Below, piece by piece: positions 10,967 through 23,089 of a stretch of DNA of 64,000 nt (position 1 is the stretch's first letter; each line of letters begins with the position of its first letter). A model generated the notes under the pieces. It had not been told where the DNA came from. It worked only from the letters and a program-made list of their open reading frames with translations, and ran no database searches. Location: contig JARFIW010001750.1 of NCBI GenBank assembly GCA_036346225.1, positions 434,001 through 498,000 on the forward strand. The letters are read 5' to 3'. This DNA is from Platerodrilus igneus (lineage: Eukaryota; Arthropoda; Insecta; Coleoptera; Lycidae). Position numbers and translations under genes: made by a program.

Positions 10967-12433
10967 TTAAATATAATTGATGTGGTCATCCGAATCGGTG
11001 CTATCGCTTTCGGTATCAGCATTAAAAGTAATTACAAGAGGTGCAACATCAACTGAATCTAAACATACTTCTCTATTGTACCAGTCTCCAATTAACCTTT
11101 CACAATGAGCTGTAGCATTTGCCCAGACTTCTGGGGTAATGGTTGCCAATGCTTTGTGCCACATTTTCTAACAATTCTGTGCCGATTTGCCATTCTTACC
11201 AATGTGACGATTGTAATAAGTTTTGGATATACCCCAGACAAGTTCAATCAGGTTGAAAAAATGGTAGGGAGGCAATCGTACAACTTTATGGCCATACTGT
11301 TCCGTCAAGTAATCTGCTTTGTAGACCTTCTGTGGCTTATGCATGAAAATTAATAGCCATGTTAATTACACAAATTATAAATTCGGTTGTTATACATACA
11401 TGGTAGCAAGATTAAGAAGATCTTTTTTAAAATAAGTACAATCATGTGCAATGCCTTGATTCGTCAGCCAGTTTGATATGTCTCCTTTAGTCCAACTGTA
11501 ATTCGGTTCTTTAAACAACACTGTACTGTGGTATGAAGCATTATCTAAAACAATTGCAGACTGTTGTTCCAAATTCTTCAGCAATTGATTTTCAAACCAA
11601 TTAAGAAAATTTGCTTCGTTCATCTCTCCATGATAATCTCCATAATTGTCGCAGATGAAAAGATCAACTCGCAACTTTCAATGAACCCATTTTCATTGCC
11701 TGCATGCAACACTATGAATCTTTTCCCATTGACTTGTGTGCTTCTTACACTTCGTACATCATTATTATGCCAGGAATGACAAACGGTACCGTTTTGGAAA
11801 ATCCAAGGTTCGTCGAGATGAACGAATTGATAAATGCCTTCCGTTTTAATTCTCATATACTTTACGAGAAATTCAAACCATTTAAGGGCAATATGAGGCA
11901 ATTCTATGAGAGCACGACGGGGACTGTCTTTACGATATGTAAATCCCATTCTGCGTAGCAGTGTATTTAAAGATTTATCACATCCTTTGAACAATTCTAC
12001 ACTCTAAGTTGTAAACGCAAGCTATTTACTGTGATATGTTCATCTGAAACAGATGATTATATCAAAACTAAGCTATGAACACTATAATAACTTACGATTG
12101 TCATACATTCGATAAATTTCATTGCGAATTGCACACTCTGTAAATTCATCAACAGTTACAGGTTTCTTGGGAATTATTTTTTTCGAATCTAATGATTCAT
12201 TATTTTGAATAGCTTTGGTCACCATAGTCACAGTCGACGGATTGATTTTGAGAGCAGCTCCAACTCTATAAAGTCAAATTAAATAATTTTATAACGAATT
12301 ACATTTCGTAGATTACCTCTCGGATGACTGATACAGATATAAAAGGTCCTCCATTTGTTTTCTCTTGTTCAAAAAACTCGTACAAGTTAGCAACAAGCTG
12401 CTGCCCCCTAGCACCCAAGTGCATTCCAGGCAT
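10967..12433 (-). pseudogene. DDE transposase, IS630/Tc1-mariner superfamily, with introns
   Basis: Minus strand from an ATG at 12433. Exon 1 (12433-12317) encodes GARGQQLVANLYEFFEQE, then GPFISVSVIRE and ends at GAG|GTAATC. A short intron follows, but its junction is one base out of frame. Exon 2 ends at 12096; a 52-nt intron (12095-12044, GTAAG to TTTCAG) restores a continuous frame, giving a His codon across the junction. Then come a stop at about 11999, HLDEPWIF (first Asp), VLDNASYHS (second Asp) and NLIELVWG (Glu). The protein ends in an acidic Ser/Asp tail. Stops near 12000 and 11167 and a frame break near 11640 show decay. In this superfamily the enzyme binds the TIRs and excises the element. 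Confidence 0.75.
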
Positions 12434-12748
12434 TTTCAAAAACAAGCTCGCGAACGTAAAAATTACGCGAATTTGTTCTGATAAGAACAGTTTTTAATAT
12501 GAAAAAAAAAGGTGCAGTTTATAAAACGATTGGTCTTGAGAAGCAAAAAATTTGACTTTAACACATTCCCATAACCTCTAGAACATGAGTTTAGGTTATG
12601 TCCATTTTTGATAGTTTTAAATGTTAAATTTTTGTAGAGAAACTCTGGCATCGTTGTAATTTTTACCAACATAAACAAGAGCTGAGTGTTTAAGATAAGA
12701 TGGGAGATATGCTCTATACTATGTTGGTATGCATGCGAACATTATTAA

Positions 12749-12772
12749 TGACGTAAATCGGAACTTAAATTA
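12749..12772 (-). repeat. Right inverted repeat of the IS630/Tc1-type element
   Basis: Exact reverse complement of 9503-9526, starting TGACGTAAATCGG on the plus strand. Confidence 0.75.
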
Positions 12773-13441
12773 CGACTATATTTGCTTTAATTAACTAAGG
12801 GTGTACAACTTATTAAAGTGAAAATGATTTGAAGGCTTGCTGGCACGTTTGAAAATGTTGTTGTACATCTAATGATGTATATCCTTAGATTTAGATTTAC
12901 CATGCTGATTTAGAGTTGTTGGTTTTAGAGGGGTAATTTCGCTTTTTTTTTTTTTTTTATTGAAACTCGATCTAGGGAGTAACGTAAAATGGGCAGTTCA
13001 CCATTTAAAAAAAAAAGATTTGTTTTTTTGTTTGATATTTTTTTTAGATTTAGTGTGTAATTATTTATTGCGTGTACATATTGTGTTTAATTATAGGTTT
13101 CTTTTGTTGATATGTTGTGTTTTGAATGAATGAGTGTGTGTAATTTTTCTTTCTTTATTTCAGGTCTCCCTTTATTTTTCTTGTAGGTATAATAACCTGC
13201 CCACTTGCCGATTGAGCCCGGTCCATTTCTTTTTTTTTGGTTTTTTTTTCTAGGCTACGTCAATGCACGTAGCATATTATTCACGAAGATAAAATCCTTA
13301 CCCTTTCTTAGAAAGCAACTCACATGAAAGCTTCCATAGTACTTAACACAAATAGAATTATTTAATTTCGTTTCACAATACTTAAAATTGAAAAGCTACC
13401 ATCACAACATGCTTTACTGTTAGCCCATCTTGAACATTAGG

Positions 13442-13583
13442 AATGTTTTACTACTAAGAAGAAACACCAAAAGCACATGTGCGAAAATAGTGTTGAGGTT
13501 TCAACTTAGGATAGTAGTCGAAATGTTTTACTACTAAGACAACTTTTACAATTAGGCTTATATGTGAAAATAGTGTTGAAGTG
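13442..13583 (+). repeat. Imperfect ~80-bp tandem duplication
   Basis: AATGTTTTACTACTAAGA occurs at 13442 and again at 13522. The downstream block GAAAATAGTGTTGA follows each copy at the same spacing. The middles of the two units differ. Confidence 0.7.
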
Positions 13584-16500
13584 AACAATTTTTTTTTTAA
13601 TTTTATATTTTTCCATAAATTTTTCTATTATATTTTGAAAAGCATGGTTTTCTGGATCATTTCCATATTTTTTTAATTAAATTGAACAGGTTCCCAAATC
13701 TAAATCGTACCCAATAAAATTTTCTCAATTTCATTAAAGGTTTACTATTAGTTGAGAATATATTGGATACCACCTACAACAAATTTCAACAGATTATGGG
13801 CCTAGTTCATGTTTAATTGACCATCTAAATATATTCTATTATCGCAAAAGAACTCCCTGTTGAGAATACTTTTCTGGAAGTGATCCGACACAACTTCGCA
13901 TTTAGTCTTTGGTTTAGTACGACCAATGAAAAGCCGGGAATTTTTTCCTCTGCCGAGAGCTTAGAAGAAAAGTCGCTACAAGTACCTGTACTAAAGATGG
14001 ATTTCTTATTAGTTTTTGTCCTGTTTTGAACTTTTAAAAAATTATCAACTTTTAACCTACTTATATATCATTAGTAGAAAGCTCACGTTGAAGATAATTC
14101 TTCTTTGCAAATTCTGAGTTGGAAGTCTTAGGTACAGTAGCAGATTGAAAATTAAAATTCTACTCAACCAAATGCTGGTTAGAAGCAATGAGGCAGTGTT
14201 ATCAAAGGAGGCCTTGTCTGATAACAAACTGGTACCACCAGCATCATTAGGATCGATGGTTCTAGTGTTTCTGTTTGCATATATGTTTGTAGAAAAATCT
14301 CGAAGCAACGAATTTTCTTTCATAAATCAAAGTTGAAGTAACTACACTTGTTCTGTTGGTTAGTAGGAAGTCTAATAAGATTAATATTACTTTGTTTTAA
14401 ATTATTAACTTAAATTTTTATATCCTAAAGCTCTATTAAGTGCAGCTTAGTGTTGTGAATTAATGAGTTAATCATATCCTTACATATATTACTGTGTTTA
14501 GATGTACAAGTACTAGTAGATGCCAAATCAGTTTGCTTAGAGCTACCATGTTAATGACACTTATTACGTTCAAAACCATTATTTTTCTGAAATCGAGCAA
14601 GAATGTTTACTTTGTCAGCTCAAAATCAAGTGTCAAAGGGCACTATTCCAGTGTCCGTCAAAGAACGGTACGGGAAAAAGCTTTTCCGGTCTAGGTATTT
14701 TCGCATACAGTTTTTTATTCTTATTTTAAACTATATAATGCACTCCAACAAGCAATTAGATTTTAATGCAAAAATGTAATGCATCCTTTCACAAACTAAT
14801 GCACTAATAGTTCTTAGGTTTTCAAAAATATTGAATGTGATTTCAGAAAAAATAGTATGTGCACCTCGCAGTAAAAGCACATTCCTGGTCTCGCGATGCT
14901 TGTTGTCCTCGGCTAGCGCCTCGGTCAACAATTTGCATTGGCGTTCGAAAATGTATTGCTTTTACTACTAGATACACAATATACTATTCTAATGCCAGAA
15001 CAACCCCATGTCGTTCTCAACATGACGGATGCATATAAACTTTGCATTTCAGACATATCGCACACTTATTTGAAACTCGTTTCTTGCATTAATTGCACTA
15101 ATTGGCTAGATCACCAGTTACATGCTGTTTACTGTCAGCCATCTTGTTGTAAATAAGTTTATGGATGCAGTTAAAGCATAGACTTTATGTCACTAATGTT
15201 TTGGGTGATATGTTTACTCTCATGTCATTTATGCCTTTTAAATTTAACATTTAAAAGAATAACTTGTTGCAGGTTCCACAATAAATTTCAAGTATCTGGA
15301 GTACTACAGTAAGTTTTTATTATATTAAGATATCTTATAATCGAACATATAACCAAGTAATCTGTATTTGATGTTGTATTTAGGCTTAAGATTCCATGCA
15401 TTTAAATATATTTGATTAGGTTTTACATAAATGATTACACATCATTTTAGGTGAACCAGATATTAATTTATTGATACCAATATTATTATAGATATCATAA
15501 TTTATCACATTTGTACAATTAATGTGTAGGCGGTATGTTTGTCTGCTCTACTTTTAATGTACAACTTATATTGTAATCTGCTCTAGGAGCTGTATATAGC
15601 TTTTCTGCCATTCTATAATATTCTTTCGCATTTTTGTATGTCCTTCAAAGTTGTATCCCAAAAACAATCTCTGGAATATTTGGCTTGATAATATTTTGCA
15701 AATTTTCAAAGTTGCTTTTATCTATAGGCACACAAAGAAGTCACAACTTGCAGCAAGGCAGACTTTCATATGCTGCTGTATTGATTACTGTACACAATCA
15801 ACATTATTGGAAATGTTTTGAATCAACTTACAAGCATTTTTTTTTGCTGTCATAAAATACCAATTTACGGAAACAGTTTCGAATTAAACAATGTAAACAT
15901 GGCTCACAAGTAAAAAGTGACCATGTTGCATTTTGGGATTTGCAGGACTACATTCTCCCAATCCTATCGCCAGGACACTTCTGCTCCAGATATGCCTAAC
16001 AGTATATATGTAGTGTGCTCATGCACCCTCATTCAAAAATCTTACTTCTGTACATTTAATGTAACATCTTACAAGAACAGACTAAGTAGGGGAAAATGTT
16101 TACCTTTGTTTTGAACTTACTTGTCTTGTATATTTCTCGATTGCTTCACTATTTTATGCTCTTTTAGAATAAGCAATGAAATATGTTAGTTTTTGGATAT
16201 AACTTTGAAATGTCATTCATTACCAGGCATATATTCGTAGGAAAAGGTCATAGTTTGACTTATTGAAGAAACTCCCAGAGTTAATGTAAAAGATTTAAAT
16301 TCATCTCATGTCCTTTTTCGTTTGGAATATGAATTTTTTCTTCAAGTACTTTGATGTGTATTTAGAACGAATAGTATTCATTTATGTTAAGTGTAACTGA
16401 TTTCAAAGAACCTCATTTTAAGTAAAACTTTAAATTGTTGATTTAATCAAACAATAATACAAGACTTAGGTAGTTTATAAGACGCTAATAGCTTTTTAGT

Positions 16501-16709
16501 ACTGTAGTAACTATCTAGTTAATATCTGTAGGTTAAATTTTTTTAGTTAGTTATTTTTAATATACTATAAGTTTTCTAGTTAATGCTACATTTATATTTT
16601 AGTTGTTCTAGATGATCTGTGAAATAAAGCTCTACTACACTTAGTTGAAACGGTGAGTTTTAATTATGGGTTAACCTACCTCCATATAAATCAAGATTAT
16701 ACTGTAATG

Positions 16710-16870
16710 GCATGGCAGGGTTGCCAAGTAATGTGGAGCGTCTCACATGTTTAATTCAATTTATTACATTGCCATACTCTTTTGCTTTTTCATTTCGCCA
16801 TTTCGCGTATTATATAATCATAAAGTAGGCAAATGACATAATTATAGAACTTTGGCAACTAAGTGGCTTT
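16710..16870 (+). repeat. Dispersed repeat, copy 1
   Basis: GGCAGGGTTGCCAAGTAATG and the downstream AAAGTAGGCAAATG block recur in diverged form at 35490-35760 (GGCAGGGTCGCCATGTAATA and AAAGTAGGTAAATG). The copy at 35 kb folds as an imperfect palindrome, so both may be MITE-type. Confidence 0.5.
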
Positions 16871-16954
16871 GTGGTTCATGGTATTGCAATTGGAATGTGC
16901 ATAACAATCTTTAAGTGTGCCTGGGTTAAATTGCTTAATTTACCCTACACCCTC

Positions 16955-17431
16955 TGTTTATGCCATTAAAGAAAATAATTTATTTTATTTATAATAGAAA
17001 ACTTTAATTTACATTAATGTTAAGGTCATTTAAGAATAGATGACATTAACAGTTGTTTTATTTAATTTAAATATATAACATATGCTTTAATAAGAAAGCA
17101 AGTTCAGTTTTAATTTTGAATTTTAAGGAGTAACTACAAAGATTAATATGCTGTGTATTTTGTTTGTTCGTGTGAAATGAAAATTGTGCTTTACACCCAG
17201 ATCCTTTTCCATTTCCATCCTAGCAACTAACTGGGTATGTCAATAGTTAAGTGCTACCCAGATTCTTTTCCATTTCCATCCTAGCAACTGGGTATGTCAA
17301 TAGTTAAGTAACTACATGAATTGGTGAGTAAAGTTTATTCCTTAAGATTGACAGTCCGCTTTGATATTATCATTGATTAGAAATATTCATGTAAATTTGT
17401 ATAATCGAGCATTTATAAAACAAAAAAACCA
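16955..17431 (+). repeat. 5' LTR of BEL/Pao element B
   Basis: Starts TGTTTATGCC and ends AAAACCA, the TG...CA form of LTRs. It contains a tandem duplication of about 60 bases (17197-17316), around the block CCTTTTCCATTTCCATCCTA, which is single in the 3' LTR. TTTGGTCTCATTCGAGC follows directly and would be the primer-binding region; I could not assign a tRNA. Confidence 0.85.
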
Positions 17432-17890
17432 TTTGGTCTCATTCGAGCAAGGATCCTTATCATAATGTAATAATTTAATTGGTCACAAGCCCAATCTTTG
17501 TAGTTACTTGTATTAGTTGGTCAAAATAATTAATAATCAGCTACTTAATACACATTCAATGTTGAGTTTAATAATTAGTTATATTTATTGGAACAAGCAG
17601 ATCTTTTTTTTAAATATATCAACAATTACTAGAAATTTGAAGCTAGGTAATAAGTTTGTTTGGTTGGTTTGAACTGGTGAAGTGATCTTTGAGATATTTT
17701 TAAATCACATTAGATTATTTGGAATCGTAATTATTATTGATTTGGGTGATTGAAAAATTTCTTATAGGTACACATTTGTTACAGTTTGGTTTGAATTGTA
17801 AACATCTGCTATACCCACACATATAAGGTGGAATTGGTTAGTTAATTAATAACAGATTATTTTTTAAATTTAAATTGCTTACAATTTGAA

Positions 17891-19090
17891 ATGACTGAAA
17901 GTAAAACAATTAAAAATGCATTTGAAAACAATGATTTCTCGAAAGGAAATGTACTTTCAAAGAATTCAACGGATGTTTAATGATAGTACAGACTTTAATA
18001 ATCCTGTTGCAATAAAAAATTTTGTTACTACATTAAAATCTTTAGAAGAAACAAAAATTGAATTTGAAAAGGTTGTATTATCAATAATTGAAACTGAGTT
18101 AATGTTAAATGAAGATTATGAACCTAATTTTCAGAGTGTTGAAGCATTTGATGAATTATATTGTAATATTTTAATGGCAGCGGAGGACACTAGCGTAATA
18201 TCGATGATTGGTGTAAAATCAAATAATTCTAACACTAAAATATTAGCTAATGATTTGTACGCTAGTGTTTCCCCCTTACCGACATTTTCGGGTAATGTAT
18301 CCGGTTGGACTATTTTCTATGAGTGTTTTAAAAGCCTTATTCACGATAATCCAAAATTGACTAACGTTGATAAGGTTAATTATTTGTTAGGGCAGCTGTC
18401 GAGAAAGGCTTTAAATATTTGTGCAGGCTTACCGCCTGTGGGTTCCAATTATGAAATTATTTGGCAATTGCTTATTGAAAGCTATCAACACTCACGAGTT
18501 ATAATTTACGGTTAATTTAATCAGATCTTAGACTTCAAACCCGCAGCGGTAGCATCAGAAAATCATTTGAATAACACTTTAGAGAAATGTGATTCAGCTT
18601 ATAGAGCTTTGCAAAAATTGGAAATTAGTGATTTGTTAGATTTTACATATGCTTATTTAATATGGAGTAAGTTAAATCCAGAGACTAGGAATCTTTTTGA
18701 AAATATTCGTCGAAAGTCAACAACGTTTACTTATCAGGAGGTTATTGAATTCATTAAAGAACACGCTCACATTTGTTCTATGGCCCCAATTTCAAGTAAA
18801 GCTGTCATCGCATTAACTCATAATAAAACAAAGTCGTTTTTAATAAAAAAACGGATTTTGGTAAATATTTTATTTGCCACTCTCAATATAATATAGCGCA
18901 GTGTCAGAAATTTATAGATAAATCGCCCTCAGAAAGGTATATGGTCATTAAAGAAAGAAATTTATGTATTCTTTGTTTTGGTCAACATAAACTTACTTCA
19001 TGTAAAAGTTCGTTTGCTTGTAAGGTGTGTAATTTTAAGCATGACACAGTTACATTTTTATCAAAGTCGTCCGAACACGGTTAAGGGTAC
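17891..19090 (+). pseudogene. BEL/Pao gag
   Basis: A start codon at 17891 (MTESKTIKN) leads into gag, with most of the frame from 17916. Recognisable segments are SPLPTFSGNVSGWTIFYECF and KSLIHDNPKLTNVDKVNYLL, which belong to the retrotransposon gag capsid region, then after frameshifts a zinc-knuckle block CHSQYNIAQC and CILCFGQHKLTSC. At least three frameshifts (about 18512, 18850 and 18960) disrupt it. Gag forms the particle in active elements. Confidence 0.82.
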
Positions 19091-19735
19091 ATCTAGCGCT
19101 CTTGGTGATTCCCAAAACCTAGATGTTAAGGTCGATACTAACCAGGTAGTTTGCGATAATTCTGGAATTTCAGAAAAAACTACATCAGAATCGATGCAAA
19201 GTCATGCAGCTACGTCCGCATTTTGTTCAACTTTAGTTACTACAGTGAATAACAGCACACGTGCAGTGCTTCTGTCGACCGCAATAGTAAATATTTTTAA
19301 TAAAAATGGTGTTACATTTAAAGCTAGATTTTGGTTGGATTCGGGAAGTTAAGTCCACTTTCTGACTTTGAAGTGTGCTAAGTTACTTCAATTGAATATT
19401 AATCTATGTGATTTTTCAGTAAAGGGAATTGATGTTTGTGGTAACTTGGTAAAAGGTATAGCTACAAGCACGATATCATCTCATTTCGATTCAACTATTA
19501 GTTATAAAATGAACTTTCTATTAGTTAACGATATTACAGATCGGTTACGGGATTGTAGAATCCGTCGTGATTTATTAGATTATATAATTGAGCTACCTCT
19601 GGCAGATGATATATTTGATAGAGCAGGTCCAATTGACGAAATAATTGGTGCAGAATTATTTCCACTTTTATTGAGTTTATTAAGGTGTGTGGTACCTTAC
19701 ATTCGCCTATAGCTATTGAAAGCAAATTAGGTTAT
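19091..19735 (+). pseudogene. BEL/Pao aspartic protease and linker
   Basis: The active site is in FWLDSGS, followed at once by a stop (19350-19352). The frame resumes with LTLKCAKLLQLNINLC and EIIGAELFPLLL, the region after protease in Pao-type polyproteins. Coding runs to LGY at 19735, where the 400-bp repeat is inserted. Coding resumes as a valid continuation right after the repeat. Confidence 0.78.
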
Positions 19736-20135
19736 TCTTAATCTTCTTTGGGAATGAAACCACTCATAGTTTTTAAAATCTATTTTATTTACGTTTCGAT
19801 CCATGACCTAGGATCGTTGTCAAAATAATAAAAACTTCAAGTTTGACGTTTATGACATAAATTGAAGGTTACTTTGATTTATTGATGTTTGAAATATTTG
19901 GTTTGAGTACACTAAGCAAAAATTTTTAAAGTTTAAAAGAATGATTGCCTTCAATTTGTGTTGCGACCTGGGATCGACTTTCCTATGGTAGCCAATACGC
20001 TTAACGTGAAATCAGCTGATTAATTTTTATTGGTGAATTTTATATAAATTCAATAATTTGGGAAACATTTTTTAACATGTTTCTATTTATACAATTGAGA
20101 GATTTCTGATTTTATGTCTTATTTTACCGAGATTC
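19736..20135 (-). mobile_element. 400-bp non-autonomous repeat with hammerhead-like remnant
   Basis: Sits inside BEL pol between two copies of AGGTTAT (19729-19735 and 20136-20142), a 7-bp target duplication. Read on the minus strand it starts with CTGAATCTCGGTAAAATA, which matches the 3' region of the RTE-type LINE in this window. It carries a hammerhead-like hairpin (19822-19791) and ends AAAGAAGATTAAGA. A second, longer copy is at 34005-34826. The structure suggests a retroposed, Penelope-related short element. Confidence 0.7.
19791..19822 (-). ncRNA. Degenerate hammerhead-like hairpin
   Basis: Minus strand reads TTGACAA-C-GATCC-TAGGTCAT-GGATC-GAAA-CGT. The stem GATCC/GGATC and the GAAA are kept, but the CTGATGA core has changes at key positions, so catalysis is unlikely. 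The same hairpin occurs in the copy at 34060-34091. Confidence 0.45.
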
Positions 20136-21150
20136 AGGTTATGTTTTAATGTGATCTGCTCTGACTGCTAATCTTCATAAAGGCAATATTCAAACGTTTC
20201 ATACAGTAGTTGAAATCCAGTTAAATAATTTAGTTAATAAATTTTGGGATGTGGAAGATTTTCCAAACTTTTGAAAATCCTGAGGATTTAGAATGTGAAA
20301 AAATTTATGCATCATCGGTGCAAAGAGATTCGACTGGACATTATGTTGTCATGTTACCATTTAAGGACAATCCTTGTCTTTTAGGAGATTCGTATTTGAT
20401 GGCTCTTAGGCGCCTTTATTCGTTAGAAAAGAAATTTGATAAATATCTACACTTTAAAGACCAATATTCTGCAGTTATTCACAGTTACTTAAAGGAAGGA
20501 TATTTGGAATTAAATAAAAATGTGGATTTATCAACTTCACATTATTTTCTACCTCACCATGGCATTTTTAAGGAGGGTGTTTCTACTCCTTTAAGATTCG
20601 ATAGAAGTGCTATGACTTCTACCAATTTATCACTAAATGATCTGTTGTACACTGGACAAAAACTACAGTCTAATGTGTTAAGTATATTTTTAAATTTTCG
20701 TTTGTTTGATATTGCATTTACAGCTGATATTCGTCAGATGTACTTGAGGATTCGGGTACATAAAAATCATAGAAAGTTTCAACAAATATGGAGATTTTCA
20801 CAAACTGATGCAGTTAATGTGTATTATTTGAATACAGTTGTTTTTGGTTTAAGGCCTTCACCGTTTCTAGCATTAAGGACGGTAAAGTAGTTGGCTATGG
20901 ATGAAGGGAGTAAGTATCAATTAGCATCTAGGGCTATACAACACAATTTTTACATGGATGATTTGTTATCCAGTTGTAATGGTTTAGAAGAAAGTAAAGC
21001 CACGTACTGGCAGTTAACTAAAATATTTGAACTTGGTCATTTTCAGCTGACAAAATGGGCTACTAATTCAAAGGAGTTATTACAAAAAATTCCTAAAATT
21101 GATTGCTTGCCTGAAGTAACCATCCTTGATTCGAACTTTGTGCCGCAAAT
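20136..21150 (+). pseudogene. BEL/Pao reverse transcriptase
   Basis: Resumes after the inserted repeat with SALTANLHKGNIQTFH and NKFWDVEDF. The open part 20249-20890 reads YFLPHHGIFKEGVSTPLRF, SLNDLLYTGQKLQSNVL and AFTADIRQMYLRI (catalytic Asp). After one stop, 20891-21157 has NFYMDDLLSSC, with a YMDD catalytic box. A few residues are missing between TPLRF and SAMTSTN, consistent with a small deletion. The stop and the deletion make it inactive. Confidence 0.84.
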
Positions 21151-21520
21151 TTGTTAGCTAAATTATTGAATTTTGTACGTTGTAATTTAGATTCACGAGT
21201 AGAAGTTACACAATTATTTGCATTGTCTGATTCTACAGTGACCCTTAATTGGATAAGCTCGCCTGCCACCATATCGTTGGCAAATATTTGTAGCTAACCG
21301 TGTAGCTCAAATACAAGGTTTAATTCCTCAAACCCATTGGTATCACATTAAAGGTGATAATAACATTAGTGATGGTTTATCGCATGGGATGACACCACAA
21401 CTTGTTGCAAATAAAGCATGGATTTTAGGTCCAGAGTGGTTGAAATGGGATTCATCATTATGGCCTATTATGTCTGTGTGCGAAAATAATGAATGTTTAC
21501 CTGAGAAAGAGTTGCCATGT
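21151..21520 (+). pseudogene. BEL/Pao RNase H region
   Basis: FALSDSTVTLNWISSP, then after frameshift VANRVAQIQGLIPQTHWYHI and KGDNNISDGLSHGMTP; the tail has WILGPEWLKWDSSLWP. These are the RNase H and post-RNase H segments of BEL/Pao pol, which degrade template RNA in live elements. There is no complete frame. Confidence 0.75.
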
Positions 21521-22990
21521 TAGTTATAACCAGCTCAGATGAACAGCCTTTGTACGATCTTATCACTCGTTCTTCATCTTGGAAAAGACTAACTCGAACA
21601 ACAGTGTACATACTTAGATTTTTGAAAATACTGAAGATTTTTGGTATGATTATGGCCTTTGAATTAGAAAATGCAGAATTCTTATTGATTAGAATAGTTC
21701 AATATCAGCATTTTTATTCTGAAATATTGTTATTAGAAAGGGGAAAACTTTGCTCCTCTTATCTTCGTTCACTTAATCCCTTTTTACAGGATGGTTTAAT
21801 TAGAGTAGGAGGAAGATTAACAAATTCTAAATTAGGGTATGACCAGCAACATCCTTTTCTGCTACCAGGGAAAGATAACTTTGTTTTATTATTAATTGAT
21901 CAGTCTCATCAACAAAATCTACATACAGGACCTTCTTGGTTTTATCAATTTTACGTCAAAGAATTTGGATACTTTGAGCTCGCAATGTTATACGTTACCG
22001 ACTACGGAAATGTAACCATTGTTTTAAGGTTAATCCGAAGTGTTTATTTCCAAAGATGGCAGATTTACCTGCTATGCGAGTGCGAGAAGCAAAACCATTT
22101 TTACACTGTGGTGTTGATTATGGTGGACTGTTTTATGTTACCTTGGGAAGGAAAAGAGGCGTGAAAGGTAATAAGGCATATATGTGTCTTTTTGTTTGTT
22201 TAATAATGTCAGCGTTGCATTTAGAATTAGTTTCAAATCTTTCTACGAATGTTTTTAGCAGCGTTTAATCGATTTTTATCTCGGCGAGGAGCTCTTACAA
22301 ACATGTACTCAGATTGTGGTACAAATTTCATAGGAGCGAAAAATGAGCTCGATGAATTGCATAATTTGGTAAACTCCGAAGAGTATAAGCATACCTTAGG
22401 AATTGAATTGTCTCAACATAAAATTCATTGGAAATTTCAACCTCCCTTAGGCCTGCATTTTTCTGGAGTATGGGAGTTGCAGATTAAAACAGTTAAAACT
22501 CATCTTTATAAGGTTGTTGGTTTACAAATATTGACTAAGTACTGTTTTAATACAAACAGAAGCATTGTTGAATTCTAGGCCTTTATCGTGGCTTAGTACA
22601 GATCCGTCTGATCCAAGTCCGTTAATGCCAACCCATTTTCTTATGTTAACGCCTCTAACTTCATTACTGGCACCAAATGTACCTACTCCACCTAAAAAAC
22701 TTTTAGATAGGGAAAGGTTGTTGGATCATTTAGTGCAAGGGTTTTGGCGGCGGTGGCACAATAAGTATTTGACTCAACTGCAACATTGTCAAAAATGGAA
22801 TACCCTAGTAGCTTCGATAAAAAGGGGTACATTACTTATTATTGAACAAGATCACGTTCCTACACTTCAATGGCCAGTAAGCATTATTGATGATGTATTT
22901 CCTGGGAAGGATGGAGTTGTATGAGTGGCTAATGTCAAAACTCCAACCGGTATTTATGAAAGGCCTGCAGTGCATTTGTGCCCACTGCCT
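21521..22990 (+). pseudogene. BEL/Pao integrase and DUF5641-type C-terminus
   Basis: Begins with a region like the zinc-binding domain (PFLLPGKDNFVLLLIDQSHQ). The DDE core follows: VDYGGLFYVTLGRKRG (first Asp), then NMYSDCGTNFIGAKNELDEL (second Asp); the third acidic residue lies in the region after LHFSGVWE. The C-terminus has NSRPLSWLSTDPSDPSPLMP and GFWRRWHNKYLTQLQ, followed by a stop at 22922 and a readable VANVKTPTGIYERPAVHLCP. Frame changes occur at about 22060, 22250 and 22565. Confidence 0.84.
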
Positions 22991-23089
22991 TCGCAATAAT
23001 AATTTGGGGTTTTATTGTTTCCTTTTAATTTTACATTATGAAATAAGATTTAATTTGTTTTGTATTTAATATATCATTCTGAAGAATCC

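Larger units (their letters stand above)
9503..12772 (-). mobile_element. IS630/Tc1-type DNA transposon with intron-bearing transposase
   Basis: Two 24-base sequences, at 9503-9526 and 12749-12772, are exact reverse complements of each other, and similarity continues beyond them on both sides. Between them lies a DDE transposase on the minus strand (10967-12433). This is the layout of a cut-and-paste transposon of about 3.3 kb. The exact outer ends and a TA target duplication could not be fixed. The region 9527-10700 inside the element is non-coding. Confidence 0.65.
12773..16949. other. Long non-coding stretch
   Basis: AT-rich with poly-T tracts (for example 12944-12958 and 13232-13250). 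Short ORFs here show no protein-like composition. Contents that can be named are a tandem duplication at 13442-13583 and a dispersed repeat at 16710-16870. GCTACGT and ACGTAGC around 13254-13271 can form a small hairpin. It could be intron or intergenic DNA. Confidence 0.5.

Noticed and set aside
14057..16114. Cluster of 60-90-codon ORFs on both strands
   Set aside because: No conserved-looking blocks, no splice context, composition as expected from AT-rich DNA.
17428..17460. Assignment of a specific tRNA to the BEL primer-binding site
   Set aside because: TTTGGTCTCATTCGAGC lies in the right place but does not fit a standard tRNA 3' end well enough to name one.
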